The position numbers and the translations under genes are program-made. Below are positions 16,394 through 25,203 of a stretch of 64,000 nucleotides of DNA, one piece after another (the first letter of the stretch is position 1; every line of letters starts with the position of its first letter). Where the stretch lies: positions 2,542,001 through 2,606,000 of the forward strand of contig NC_015416.1 of the NCBI RefSeq assembly GCF_000204415.1, read 5' to 3'. Under the pieces are notes generated by a model. It worked only from the letters and a program-made list of their open reading frames with translations, searched no databases and had not been told where the DNA came from. This DNA is from Methanothrix soehngenii GP6. Lineage in GTDB: Archaea > Halobacteriota > Methanosarcinia > Methanotrichales > Methanotrichaceae.

Positions 16394-16909
16394 TTAGGGC
16401 GAAAAAAGAGTCCTGCCGTCATCCCCAAAGGTCTGAGAGATCCAATCCTTCATCTCATCTCTCACTTTTCTGAAGGCCTGCATCTCCTCTTCCTTCGATC
16501 CTCTTGTAGCCGCCGGATCCAGGAAGCTTCTGTGGATGACCTCTCTAGCTCGAGGCGTCCGGGCGGGAAGCTCAATCTCTGTGCTGCAGATGGGGCAGGC
16601 CTGTCTGGCCCGGTCGCATACTGTGACCGCCTGGTCGAAGACCGTATCCAGAAATTCCTGGGTGGATTTGGAGCGCTGGCCGGAGATATCAATGCCGATC
16701 TCGCTCATAGCCCGCACCGCGCGGGGGTCGACTGCCGTTGGATCAACCCCGGCGCTATAGGCCTCATATCGATCGCCGTACATGGCCCGCAGGAGCCCCT
16801 CCGCCATCTGGGAGCGGGCGGAGTTGTGAGTGCACAGGAACAGGACTTTCTTTTTTCCTGCCGAACTGGAAGCAGAGTCTGATTTCATCTGATGATCGGG
16901 TGCCTCCAT
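16394..16909 (-). CDS. arsC: Arsenate reductase, low-molecular-weight phosphatase type
   Basis: 171 residues, about 30 longer than typical owing to an N-terminal Ser/Lys-rich extension and a C-terminal tail. The P-loop is FLCTHNSARSQMAEG, the anion-binding loop with the nucleophilic Cys; the resolving Cys pair is in VCDRARQACP, as in thioredoxin-coupled ArsC. It reduces As(V) to As(III), which ArsP/Acr3 export or ArsM methylates. It converges on the permease gene, leaving 42 bp between stops. A downstream start at M8 (16888) would remove part of the extension. Confidence 0.9.
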   Translation of the reverse strand: MEAPDHQMKSDSASSSAGKKKVLFLCTHNSARSQMAEGLLRAMYGDRYEAYSAGVDPTAVDPRAVRAMSEIGIDISGQRSKSTQEFLDTVFDQAVTVCDRARQACPICSTEIELPARTPRAREVIHRSFLDPAATRGSKEEEMQAFRKVRDEMKDWISQTFGDDGRTLFSP

Positions 16910-16958
16910 TGTAAATCAGCATTTTGTCTGGCTGGATGGAGGCGTGATAAAAAGTGGG

Positions 16959-17219
16959 TCAGATGGGATCGAAGCCCATTGCCGGAGGGCTCACGCCTAT
17001 CACCTGAGAGGGACACTCCTCTGCCACCTTCTTTGCGCATTCCTCTTGATCCTCAAAAGCGACTCCCTCATCCAGCTTCCCAGCTATGCGGAACTTCTCG
17101 GCGATTTGACTCTTGCCATCCTGTTCACTCTCATCGAAGAGATCGGGGCAGTCCCCCCAGCACTGACCGCAGCTTATGCAGCCCTCTCTATCGATTGATA
17201 CATTGATCATGAAAATCAT
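16959..17219 (-). CDS. Single-cluster 4Fe-4S ferredoxin
   Basis: 86 residues from ATG 17219, or 83 from ATG 17210. The cluster motif is CISCGQCWGDCPDLF with the distal Cys in AEECPSQVIGV. It is a paralogue of the ferredoxin at 10084-10305. It lies just upstream of arsC on the same strand, 49 bp from its start, so it may supply electrons to metalloid chemistry in the same operon; that link is inferred from position. Confidence 0.87.
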   Translation of the reverse strand: MIFMINVSIDREGCISCGQCWGDCPDLFDESEQDGKSQIAEKFRIAGKLDEGVAFEDQEECAKKVAEECPSQVIGVSPPAMGFDPI

Positions 17220-17345
17220 CCCGGCCTATGCCAGGGCCAGTTTTTCTTTTATCGCTTTAATGCTTTTTGGCGCAGGAGGCGGATTTGTGCTGAAGTTCTG
17301 TTGGGCGCCGGTTACATTAAAATCTCCTGTCTGCCATTTGCCCTG

Positions 17346-17633
17346 ATGATGGCAAAGCAATATGGAGATCTAGAGATCCTGCAGGAGATCGAGAATCTCT
17401 GCATAAGTCACCAAAAGATCACCCAATCTTCTGAGTGCCGGGATTTCAACCATCGAGCAGCCCTATTGCTGCAGAGCCTGGAGGAGAAGGGATTTTTCCC
17501 CCTGGCGGATAGGATGATGGACCTTCTGGCCTGCTGCAATCCCAAGGACCTCTCCCAGTGCGACAGCGTGCAGAGGGCCAGGGACATACTAGAAAGATTG
17601 AGGTATCTGGCCAGGGAGAGCCTTGGAGAATGA
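17346..17633 (+). CDS. Small helical Cys-containing protein, unknown
   Basis: 95 residues from ATG 17346; an in-frame TTG 17301 would add 15. Helical, with Cys in NLCISHQK, SSECRDFNHR, LLACCNPKDLSQCDS. No family recognised. The helical pattern and terminal Cys cluster are like those of the protein at 9284-9586, but residue matches are too few to claim homology. It is the last plus-strand gene of the arsenic cluster before the large NTPase gene. Confidence 0.6.
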   Translation: MMAKQYGDLEILQEIENLCISHQKITQSSECRDFNHRAALLLQSLEEKGFFPLADRMMDLLACCNPKDLSQCDSVQRARDILERLRYLARESLGE

Positions 17634-18058
17634 ATCTGCCATTAACTTCCTTTGGGTCGGTCTTGTGTTTTGGCCGGTTCTATTTTGGGAATGGAAAAAA
17701 TTCTGGCGGTAGTAGGGACGTGGGATCTCTCCATCTCCTGCTATGTCGCCTGGATGATTACGGATTGGATGTTTCAATAATTGCAGACATCCATCGATCG
17801 ATCTTTATGCTATTTTCTATCGGTTCCTTCGCCATCCATAATTCCGAGTGATGACTGCTTAAGCATGAGCCTGCACTGCTAGCCTGTGCTCGATGAGATC
17901 TTCTTTGGGGGACAGTCTCATAGTTTTCAGTAAGGCTCGTGAAGCATTTCGTGTTATTCAGAAAAGATGACAGTTTAAAAATTGTGGAAAAACTATATTT
18001 GAGTTTTTTAAATAGATTAAAAAACCCGAAAGAGATATGTGCAACTTAGTGTGATGTA
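17634..18058. other. 425-bp noncoding stretch before the Cap4-STAND gene
   Basis: No supportable gene. Composition changes from mixed to AT-rich at about 17940. The last 90 bp contain AT-rich promoter-like sequence; ACTATATTTG at 17992-18001 is a possible TATA box that would place transcription start near 18025, about 35 bp before ATG 18059. Nothing else is recognised. Confidence 0.4.
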
Positions 18059-21000
18059 ATGGAACGGATAAGTATTCAAACAGGATGGCCTATGTCTACT
18101 AAAACAAGAAAAAGAGATGCACAGGCTGACGAGGAGGTCATAAGTTCAGATATTGACGCGATTTTTAGAGCACGTTACCACGGAGCGGCAAATATTAGAG
18201 GTATCAAGTATCAAATACTGTATTCTGTTCTTCGCGCTTTTGACCTCTACGCTGATGATAATGCGTATGGATCGATTAGACTTGAGGGAATTGAAGATTT
18301 GGATCTTCTTGGATTGCGTTTAGAGGATGAATACATCCAAGTCAAGACCTCACAAGAACCGTGGAAGTGGAGCCAGCTTAAAAGTTATAAAAATTCTAAA
18401 GGTCCAATTGAGAATTTTCTAGAAATTTATCGGTTAAATCCAAATTGTCATTTCGTTCTCGTGGTGAATTTTCAGCTAAAAGGTGACCTAGAAAAATTGG
18501 CTCAAATAGAGTCTCTGCCACCAAGAGATAAAAAAATTATTGAGGAAATGTTTCGTAAATTGTGCCATCAAATAGGGGCATCTACCACTGAAGCCGACGC
18601 TCTTGCTAGCAGATTATGCATCGTCTCGATGTCAGAAGATCAAATTTGGAGGAAACTTAGACCTGCCGTAGCTGACTCTTTTAATATAGGAAGCGAAGCA
18701 GTTGAAACTTACATCTCGGCGCTTGTCGCCAAATTTCTGGATTGGGCCAAGGATCGAAAGACGATAAATCGCACGGATCTTGAGGGTGTTCGAGCGAACG
18801 TTGGGGAACCTTTGTCACGAGAGGTGGAGTGGCAAGGATACGGACGTGGTCTTATTGATAGAATCTCATGGGATTCAGATGCGAATATCGAGGATTTCTT
18901 TGAAGGAAAGAGAACAAGACAGGGGCATATTGCATCTAACGTTGATGTTAGACGGCCAATTTGGCTTGAAAGAATTGATAAGGCAATCAATTCCTCAAAG
19001 ATTTGTATCCTTCGATCTTCAAGCGGACAAGGCAAATCATCACTTTTATATCGGTATGCATACGAAAAATGGCCAGCGGAAAACACCTTTATTCTTCGAG
19101 TTGCCGAATCACAGGAACACGTTGAGCTTATTCGTGATCACCTTCGTTTCAGAGCGAATCTGGGCGTGCCTATTTTTCTTCTAATTGATAATGCTGGATG
19201 GAGCACGCGATTTTGGCCATTCGTCGCACAGGAATGTGCCGCTTTAGGAGTTCAGGTTTTGATATCAGTACGCAATGAAGATTGGCATCGTTTTGCAAGG
19301 GAGTGTTTGACAAATTACGAGATAATTGAGCCAATTTTGATTCTAGATGAAGCACAACAAATTTTCGAGGCATTTCGATCAAAAGGGAGACTCCACGAAT
19401 CGATCAGCTCACCTGAATGGGCTTATGAGAAAATTGGTGAGCCCCACTTATTAATGGAATATGTTTACTTGCTCACACATGGTCACATGCTTGAAGAACG
19501 ACTTCGGGATCAATTAAAGCAATTCTCCGAACAAGGCGAGGATCCCGCCAAAGTTGAAATATTGCGAAGAATATCACTGGCAGATTCGCTTGGAGCACCC
19601 GTCGCAGTTGACAAATTGTTGGTAGACATTCAGTTAACGGATGATCCGCAACAGGTATTGATGTCTCTTTCCGGGGAGTACATTGATTTAGTGGACGGAA
19701 TTCTTACTGGCCTTCACTGGGTTCGTTCAGATCACCTCACTCATATACTCCATGAAGGATATCCAAATCCTTGCAAGACAGCTCTGGCAGTTTTTGGAGC
19801 TATTCCACTTGAACGCATTCCTGTATTTGTCTCCAATGCTTTAAGCAAAGACGACTTGGATAAAGAACTATTTATGAATGGTCTGATTGAAAAAGCAAAG
19901 GAAAATGATCTCAATATTATTTTAGCCATTGTTGATGGAATCTTCGAAGCGGGAGAACGTAAATTCTTTCAAGTAAATCAAAGCTTGTTCGACGAGGCAT
20001 ACGAGTTATTTGGTCCTAGCGGTATTTTACCATTAATTTTAAAATTTGCTCCAGTCATCAAGGTAGACATATTAACCAAGATGATCGGGATTCTTGGTGA
20101 GAATAAAGAAAATTTCAAAAAGTTAACAGAGATTGCGTCTCAAATCGTTGAATCAGACAGAGGCCTCGATTTAGTCAGGGATTTCTTAAATTATATCATA
20201 CTAGACATCCCATCAAAAAAACTGCAAGAAACTCCTGATGATATGGGTCGCTTGTTTGACTGGTGTTCGTTATGCAATATCCACGTTTCAACTTGGACAA
20301 ATATTTTTGACAATTACATCTCAGACATGAAAATATTTAATTATTCATTAGACGCATTTTCCATCTTTGCGCAGGGATTTTATCGATACGATGGACCCGC
20401 ATATATGAAATGGTTTTCACAAAATAAAGAGAATATTCTGGGCTATCTTAAACTTCATGTTAATTGTATTGAATTGAATGTTTCAGACGATACGCTTTAC
20501 ATCGAATTCTTCACTGATTCAGATGAAAGTCAAAGTATCAATGAACAGGCAGTACAGCGTTTCAATAAGTTGAGATCTAGTATTCCTTTTTGTGAAAGTT
20601 ATCAATCTCAGGGCATTTGGTTCTTGCCATCTGGCCTAACGCCATCCATTGACGATTCTCGAAAAAATATCCCCAAAGGGAATCTGCCATTCAAATCTGA
20701 TATTGAAAAGAATTTGATATGGAAACACATAGTAGATAATTACTATCTATCGGATAGCTATTATATATATGAAAAATCTTGGTATAATCTCCGAAATGAT
20801 GGCTTGTGTTTTGTAAAGGCCTTCTCAAAAGGTTTACAGAATATCCTTGTGGGCAAAAAATTTGACTTTCAAAAGGCCTTCGACGGAGGAAAACTCCCAG
20901 ACAGATTGATGGACTTGCTGAGATATTTGCCAGATCCTCCTTCTCAGGCTCCGGTGCATTTGAGCAAGGCGCTTAAAGGAACTACCAATAAGTGGTCAAC

Positions 21001-22054
21001 TAGTTTACAAAATTTCCTATTACAAATATTTGAATATTTCCAGGATGTACGTAAACAAAGAATAGGACGATTGGCAGTCCATAATTTCCTATGTGCCGTC
21101 AAATATCTTCCGGAGATGCACAGCATCTTTAATCAGCTTTTTGAGAATGTACCCGACTATTTTGACGTCAGTGAGTTGGATATTTCTGAAGTAAAGAACT
21201 ACGAAATCCTCGCCGATCTACTAGATGTTTGGATAATAGAACCACCCAAGACGCCACAACGAAATATTATGCAATATATTAGGAAAAGAAGACAGCAAAA
21301 GAGACAGGAAATGCTCAATCGCATCCAGGATGTAAACGCTCATCTCAAAGAATACGGCATGATCATCATACCCCCTATCGATGCATATATAAAACATCCT
21401 CTTTGTTACATGCCGCTGGCATTTTCCGTAAAGGATCCAATCTACCCAGAAGCTTCACTGGATATCGTTATTGAAGCGATTTCGGACGTCAAAGATATTG
21501 CTGATATTTTCTATCTAGTGCCGATACATGAGGGTGTTCGTTTCCTTGAGGGTGGGTACCAAATCAGCTCAAACCAAATTACAAAATTTAATGAAGGGCA
21601 ACTCACAAACTGGGAGGCTTTTGCATTACAGGAACTCTCTGAAGATATATTGAGATGCCTTCCTGCCTTGCCCTTCTGTCCATCTGTGAGGCTGCAAATT
21701 AGAGCAAGTATAACCTCATTGCTCATTGGAATGATAGTGTTTATTGAGCAAAAGGACAAGATTGAGACACTAAGGACATCTGAAAATCAATTTGAAGTTA
21801 AATTGTATGATCGCCATAAATCGCGACTTATTGAAATACAAGCGGATTTTGGCATTGCGGCATGCAAGATAATGGATTATCTGAAAGCCGAATATTCATC
21901 CCTGCAGGAAGACATAGACTTTAAGACATTGATAGGATTTCTTAAAATCACAGAAGAAGCTTCACAGAAGGATTCCATTGATACGCTATTTGTGTCTGGT
22001 GACTTTAATGCAGGTAATATTTTGAATGCTACGGAGCAATTGCTGCAAAAATGA
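18059..22054 (+). CDS. Predicted Cap4-type nuclease fused to STAND-like NTPase; candidate antiviral protein
   Basis: 1331 residues from ATG 18059; ATG 18092 is an alternative. Residues about 40-240 match the Cap4/DUF4297 PD-(D/E)xK nuclease pattern: GxxYQ (48-52), EGIEDLD (76-82) and YIQVKTS with Lys96. A P-loop follows, SSSGQGKSSL with Lys326, then a Walker B-like FLLIDNAG (Asp377) and VLISVRNEDW, consistent with a STAND NTPase. The remaining 800 residues are mostly helical without clear repeats, a probable sensor region. The gene stands alone, about 420 bp from the left neighbour and convergent with the right one, and is AT-rich compared with both, suggesting transfer. Avs and similar systems use this nuclease-STAND-sensor plan to detect phage proteins and cut DNA. 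Domain calls are by motif only. Confidence 0.75.
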   Translation: MERISIQTGWPMSTKTRKRDAQADEEVISSDIDAIFRARYHGAANIRGIKYQILYSVLRAFDLYADDNAYGSIRLEGIEDLDLLGLRLEDEYIQVKTSQEPWKWSQLKSYKNSKGPIENFLEIYRLNPNCHFVLVVNFQLKGDLEKLAQIESLPPRDKKIIEEMFRKLCHQIGASTTEADALASRLCIVSMSEDQIWRKLRPAVADSFNIGSEAVETYISALVAKFLDWAKDRKTINRTDLEGVRANVGEPLSREVEWQGYGRGLIDRISWDSDANIEDFFEGKRTRQGHIASNVDVRRPIWLERIDKAINSSKICILRSSSGQGKSSLLYRYAYEKWPAENTFILRVAESQEHVELIRDHLRFRANLGVPIFLLIDNAGWSTRFWPFVAQECAALGVQVLISVRNEDWHRFARECLTNYEIIEPILILDEAQQIFEAFRSKGRLHESISSPEWAYEKIGEPHLLMEYVYLLTHGHMLEERLRDQLKQFSEQGEDPAKVEILRRISLADSLGAPVAVDKLLVDIQLTDDPQQVLMSLSGEYIDLVDGILTGLHWVRSDHLTHILHEGYPNPCKTALAVFGAIPLERIPVFVSNALSKDDLDKELFMNGLIEKAKENDLNIILAIVDGIFEAGERKFFQVNQSLFDEAYELFGPSGILPLILKFAPVIKVDILTKMIGILGENKENFKKLTEIASQIVESDRGLDLVRDFLNYIILDIPSKKLQETPDDMGRLFDWCSLCNIHVSTWTNIFDNYISDMKIFNYSLDAFSIFAQGFYRYDGPAYMKWFSQNKENILGYLKLHVNCIELNVSDDTLYIEFFTDSDESQSINEQAVQRFNKLRSSIPFCESYQSQGIWFLPSGLTPSIDDSRKNIPKGNLPFKSDIEKNLIWKHIVDNYYLSDSYYIYEKSWYNLRNDGLCFVKAFSKGLQNILVGKKFDFQKAFDGGKLPDRLMDLLRYLPDPPSQAPVHLSKALKGTTNKWSTSLQNFLLQIFEYFQDVRKQRIGRLAVHNFLCAVKYLPEMHSIFNQLFENVPDYFDVSELDISEVKNYEILADLLDVWIIEPPKTPQRNIMQYIRKRRQQKRQEMLNRIQDVNAHLKEYGMIIIPPIDAYIKHPLCYMPLAFSVKDPIYPEASLDIVIEAISDVKDIADIFYLVPIHEGVRFLEGGYQISSNQITKFNEGQLTNWEAFALQELSEDILRCLPALPFCPSVRLQIRASITSLLIGMIVFIEQKDKIETLRTSENQFEVKLYDRHKSRLIEIQADFGIAACKIMDYLKAEYSSLQEDIDFKTLIGFLKITEEASQKDSIDTLFVSGDFNAGNILNATEQLLQK

Positions 22055-22262
22055 TTGTTTTTGAATGTATATCCAGCAGCTTGCTGCGGGGAGCGCTGTT
22101 TGACTTCTTTGCAGATTAGAAATTTTAGACCAATATTCGCTGTAACCAGTTGATGCTTCTTCGCCGAACGATTGCGATTGCTGGGCGACTGCATCTCCGC
22201 CCAGCTTCCCAAGATTGGCGACGTTGAGAAGAAGCATAGCCTGACATGCAAGCCACCTTATC

Positions 22263-23684
22263 TCACCACATCTTGAACCCCAGATACCTCACCGCATAGA
22301 TCAATCCGATGACGATTACCGCCAGACCGAATATCTTTGTAATGTGCTTCCCCGCGGCGATGTATTTCTCACCGATCTGCCCGCCCACAGCTCTGGAGAA
22401 GGTGGCGATGGGAATCACCGGCACTCCATGGCCCACCCCAAAGACAAAGAGCATCAGGGCTCCGCCCAAAGGGGTCACGTCCTGGGATATAAGCCAGATG
22501 AGCACCGGAAAGACCAGGGACACGGCACATGGGGCCCATCCCAGGGCAAAGAAGACCCCCAGAGTGAAGGCACCGATGAATGCCGAGTACCGGAAGAGGT
22601 TCATAGAGACTGAAACCAGTCTCTCCATGATCCCCTTCTTCTCTGCTATCGTCTCCTCATCAATCGCATCGGAATTGCCTCTGCCAAAAGAAAGGCGTGA
22701 GCGCACCGGCTCGATGATCTCCCCAATGGGCTTGATGATGTTTATCCCCAGGATGATCATCAAAAGACCCGCAGCCAGGTCAAAGAAGCGGGCCTGGCGG
22801 ATGAAAACGCCGATATCCGAGAGGAAAAAACCCACGATGAAAAATACCGCCGCCATGCCCAGAGTGAAGGCTATGCCGATCATAAAGCCCTCTTTTGATG
22901 CCGAGGCTGTCTTTCTCAGATACTCGTCCTTCCTGCGGGCGGTCATAACATAGGAGAACATGGCCAGGAGAAGCGCTATGGAGCAGGGGGAGAGGGAGGT
23001 GACAATTCCCAGGGCGAACATGCCCAGATAGTTTATGCCCTGGCGGGAGGCGATTCCCTCAAATCCGGAGGCTTCGCCTGCCTCTATTCTCTCCAGGTCG
23101 CTTTTCAACGACTCAGCACTCTGGATACCGTCTATCTCCCCCTTGCCCAGTTGATAGACGTGGTAGAGACCTGCCACATTTCCCTCTTTATCGATCAAGA
23201 TCAGGGTGGGATTGGCAAATCCTCCCTCTAAAGTTGAGTAGTCGATGTACTTGCCGGTGAGGGGATACGGGTCAAAGTCCTCAATCCAGGGCCCGGTGAT
23301 ATTGGCATTCCACCATCCTTCTGCTAGTTCTCGCCCATCCAATGAGTAGGAATTCTTCCGCACATTGAGGGTTATGATGTTCACGCCGGGATCCATTTCG
23401 GCAAGCTGAGAGAGCTGGTTGGTCTGGGCATCAAGAGCATTCTCGCACTCCCTGCAGAGGGGATTTTCTATGTTTGTGATATGGAGAAGGACTGCCTCTC
23501 CTCGATAGCCAGAGAGGGAGACATTTTTCCCATCAAGATCTACTGCCTGAAAATCAGGGGCCATAGCTACCTGGGATATAGCAGGTGATGAGCATATGGA
23601 GAAGATGGAAAAGATAATGGAAATTATAACCGCAAAAAGTGTGACGGGTCCCGATATCAGGGATTTCTTGCATTTCGTGGACAT
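22263..23684 (-). CDS. Redoxin-CcdA fusion, membrane thiol-disulfide carrier
   Basis: 473 residues: signal/TM segment (10-40), an extracytoplasmic AhpC/TSA-type redoxin domain (45-200) with CxxC in ENPLCRECENAL, then a CcdA/DsbD-like membrane domain (215-473). The two transport Cys of CcdA are present in TSLSPCSIALLL and GWAPCAVSLVFP. CcdA proteins carry electrons from cytoplasmic thioredoxin across the membrane. The secreted thioredoxin-like gene lies 30 bp upstream on the same strand. A paralogous pair is at 33457-35597. Likely substrates are the exported rhodanese and lipoproteins, by inference. Confidence 0.87.
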   Translation of the reverse strand: MSTKCKKSLISGPVTLFAVIISIIFSIFSICSSPAISQVAMAPDFQAVDLDGKNVSLSGYRGEAVLLHITNIENPLCRECENALDAQTNQLSQLAEMDPGVNIITLNVRKNSYSLDGRELAEGWWNANITGPWIEDFDPYPLTGKYIDYSTLEGGFANPTLILIDKEGNVAGLYHVYQLGKGEIDGIQSAESLKSDLERIEAGEASGFEGIASRQGINYLGMFALGIVTSLSPCSIALLLAMFSYVMTARRKDEYLRKTASASKEGFMIGIAFTLGMAAVFFIVGFFLSDIGVFIRQARFFDLAAGLLMIILGINIIKPIGEIIEPVRSRLSFGRGNSDAIDEETIAEKKGIMERLVSVSMNLFRYSAFIGAFTLGVFFALGWAPCAVSLVFPVLIWLISQDVTPLGGALMLFVFGVGHGVPVIPIATFSRAVGGQIGEKYIAAGKHITKIFGLAVIVIGLIYAVRYLGFKMW

Positions 23685-23714
23685 GACAACGATCCCTTTA
23701 TCTGAAATCCGGCT

Positions 23715-24260
23715 TTAATTATCCCAGTCTGCGTAGTTCTCATCATATAGGCTTATGGCGTCTTCCACATAGTTCCTGATCCACTCTTCGCCCGTTATTT
23801 CATCCGAGCTGTGCCAGACTGCCACGATCTCGCCTTCAGAATCGGGAGCCAGGGTCAATATGACGGTCAGAGGAACGAACATGTCGAGGCCGCCATTGGG
23901 ATCATAGGCCTGCAGGGCTTCACCAGACCTGACATCACTGCCATCGGCACCCAACTCGAAGATCGTGATCTCTCCGCTGAATTCGTCGATTATCTTCTGC
24001 ACGGCCTCGGTCTGTGGTACACAATAATCACATTCTTTATGCACATAGATCAGCACAGGCTTGCTCTCCAGAGCGTCCAATACCCAATCAGGATGGCTGA
24101 CATCGCCGCCTGCACCCGTAGACTGATCGGGATATTCTTTCCACCAGTCATCGCTTTCCGATCCTAAGGAGTATTCAGCTCCCGCTGCATTGAAGCCAAA
24201 AGCGATAAGAATTAATGCAATTAATGAGGCAATGCCATATTTTCTCGATACAATATCCAT
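23715..24260 (-). CDS. Secreted thioredoxin-like protein
   Basis: 181 residues from ATG 24260, chosen over an upstream in-frame ATG at 24302 because GGAGAG directly precedes it. Residues about 5-28 are a signal peptide ending NAAGA. The thioredoxin fold has its active site in YVHKECDYCVPQTEAV and a cis-Pro region in FVPLTVIL. The downstream partner is the redoxin-CcdA gene, 30 bp away. A near-match of the operator palindrome (24349-24368) lies 89 bp upstream. It probably transfers reducing or oxidising equivalents outside the membrane together with CcdA. Confidence 0.85.
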   Translation of the reverse strand: MDIVSRKYGIASLIALILIAFGFNAAGAEYSLGSESDDWWKEYPDQSTGAGGDVSHPDWVLDALESKPVLIYVHKECDYCVPQTEAVQKIIDEFSGEITIFELGADGSDVRSGEALQAYDPNGGLDMFVPLTVILTLAPDSEGEIVAVWHSSDEITGEEWIRNYVEDAISLYDENYADWDN

Positions 24261-24348
24261 GGTACACTCTCCTTTTCCCCACTCATTCCCATGCCGATCC
24301 AACTATCACATCGACATCTTGCTGTTGGTATGAGGAGCTAATCTCAGC

Positions 24349-24368
24349 ACATCGACATTATTGGATAT
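24349..24368. promoter_or_regulatory. Near-match of the ATATC-N10-GATAT operator
   Basis: ACATC-N10-GATAT, nine of ten palindrome positions. Read on the minus strand it begins CTTATATCC, like the perfect copies, and lies upstream of the thioredoxin-CcdA pair. Confidence 0.35.
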
Positions 24369-24576
24369 AAGACTTTCGTCAATTCGATCTATATAGGCAT
24401 ACCTGAGGAAAACATTTGCTTTGAGATCATGCATAGTATTATATTTAAAATGAATTATGAATCAATGGTTGTTAAATAAGATTTGCAGACAGCAGGAATA
24501 CATATATCAATTTCATTATATATACTTATCGTCAGATGTCGTACCTGCTCTTCATCGCCTGACTGGAAACTCTTAT

Positions 24577-24596
24577 ATATCGAGATTGCTGGATAT
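24577..24596. promoter_or_regulatory. Putative operator ATATC-N10-GATAT (arsR operon promoter)
   Basis: Perfect palindrome with left arm within CTTATATATC, a strong TATA-like box; the first gene of the operon starts 29 bp downstream. A 9/10 match (ATATC-N10-TATAT) lies at 24504-24523. A site on the promoter of an arsR operon is the usual arrangement for autoregulation. Confidence 0.55.
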
Positions 24597-24624
24597 GGTG
24601 TTGTATTGCTTATTTGAGGTCACT

Positions 24625-24768
24625 ATGGAATGCGAAATATGCAATAGAAGCGGGAAATCCTTTTTCCTGGTTACACATAAAGAAAGGGGAAGAATCAGGA
24701 TCTGCGGCGATTGCTTGCAGAAAGAGAGAGACAATCTCCTTGCTCAAAAAAGCTGCACATGCTGCTGA
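24625..24768 (+). CDS. 47-residue Cys-rich zinc-finger-like protein
   Basis: ATG 24625, with TGAGG a few bases upstream. The sequence has MECEICNRSGKSFF and ICGDCLQKE, a CxxC...CxxC treble-clef or rubredoxin-like knuckle, and ends KSCTCC. It likely binds Zn or a thiophilic metal. It is the first gene of the arsR-rhodanese-acr3 operon, directly after the operator. A longer frame upstream (from 24457) crosses the promoter and is not credible. Confidence 0.7.
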   Translation: MECEICNRSGKSFFLVTHKERGRIRICGDCLQKERDNLLAQKSCTCC

Positions 24769-24783
24769 GGTGAGAGGAGACTC

Positions 24784-25203
24784 ATGTCATGCATATCCAA
24801 AGAGGCCGTCGATAGGATGACCAGGCTCATCGGCGATCGCGATAAGGCAGAGTGCAAGGTGAACAGGCTGCGCTCCCTGACCATAGATCTGGATGAAGAG
24901 GAGCTCAAGACCGAATCTGAGATCTTTCAGGCCATGGCCGATCCCTGCCGCCTCAAGATTCTCTCTCTTCTGCGGGAGGGGGAGCTATGCGCCTGCGAGA
25001 TCATGATCGGCGTTGACCGACCCCAATCCAGCACTTCTCATCATCTCTCCATCCTCAAGAATGCCGGTCTGATCAAAGAGCGCAAAGACGGAAGATGGTC
25101 CAGATACAGGCTCTCAGAAGGGGCAGTGATTGAGATGCTCAATCTGGTAAACATATTGATTGAATCTAAAGACCGAAGAGGCAACTCCAATGACAAAAAA
25201 TGA
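24784..25203 (+). CDS. arsR: ArsR-family metalloid-responsive repressor
   Basis: 139 residues with metal-site motif ELCACEI, recognition helix PQSSTSHHLSILKNAGL and wing ERKDGRWSRYRL. It is a close paralogue of 15007-15426, including the acidic N-terminal extension (MTRLIGDRDKAECK against LARLIGDEDRARSR). As(III)/Sb(III) binding at the CAC Cys would derepress the operon. The next gene starts inside its 3' end (ATG 25190), indicating coupling. Confidence 0.93.
   Translation: MSCISKEAVDRMTRLIGDRDKAECKVNRLRSLTIDLDEEELKTESEIFQAMADPCRLKILSLLREGELCACEIMIGVDRPQSSTSHHLSILKNAGLIKERKDGRWSRYRLSEGAVIEMLNLVNILIESKDRRGNSNDKK

Noticed and set aside
24457-24624. N-terminal extension of the 47-residue Cys-rich protein
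   Set aside because: It crosses the TATA box and operator palindrome; ATG 24625 has a ribosome site.
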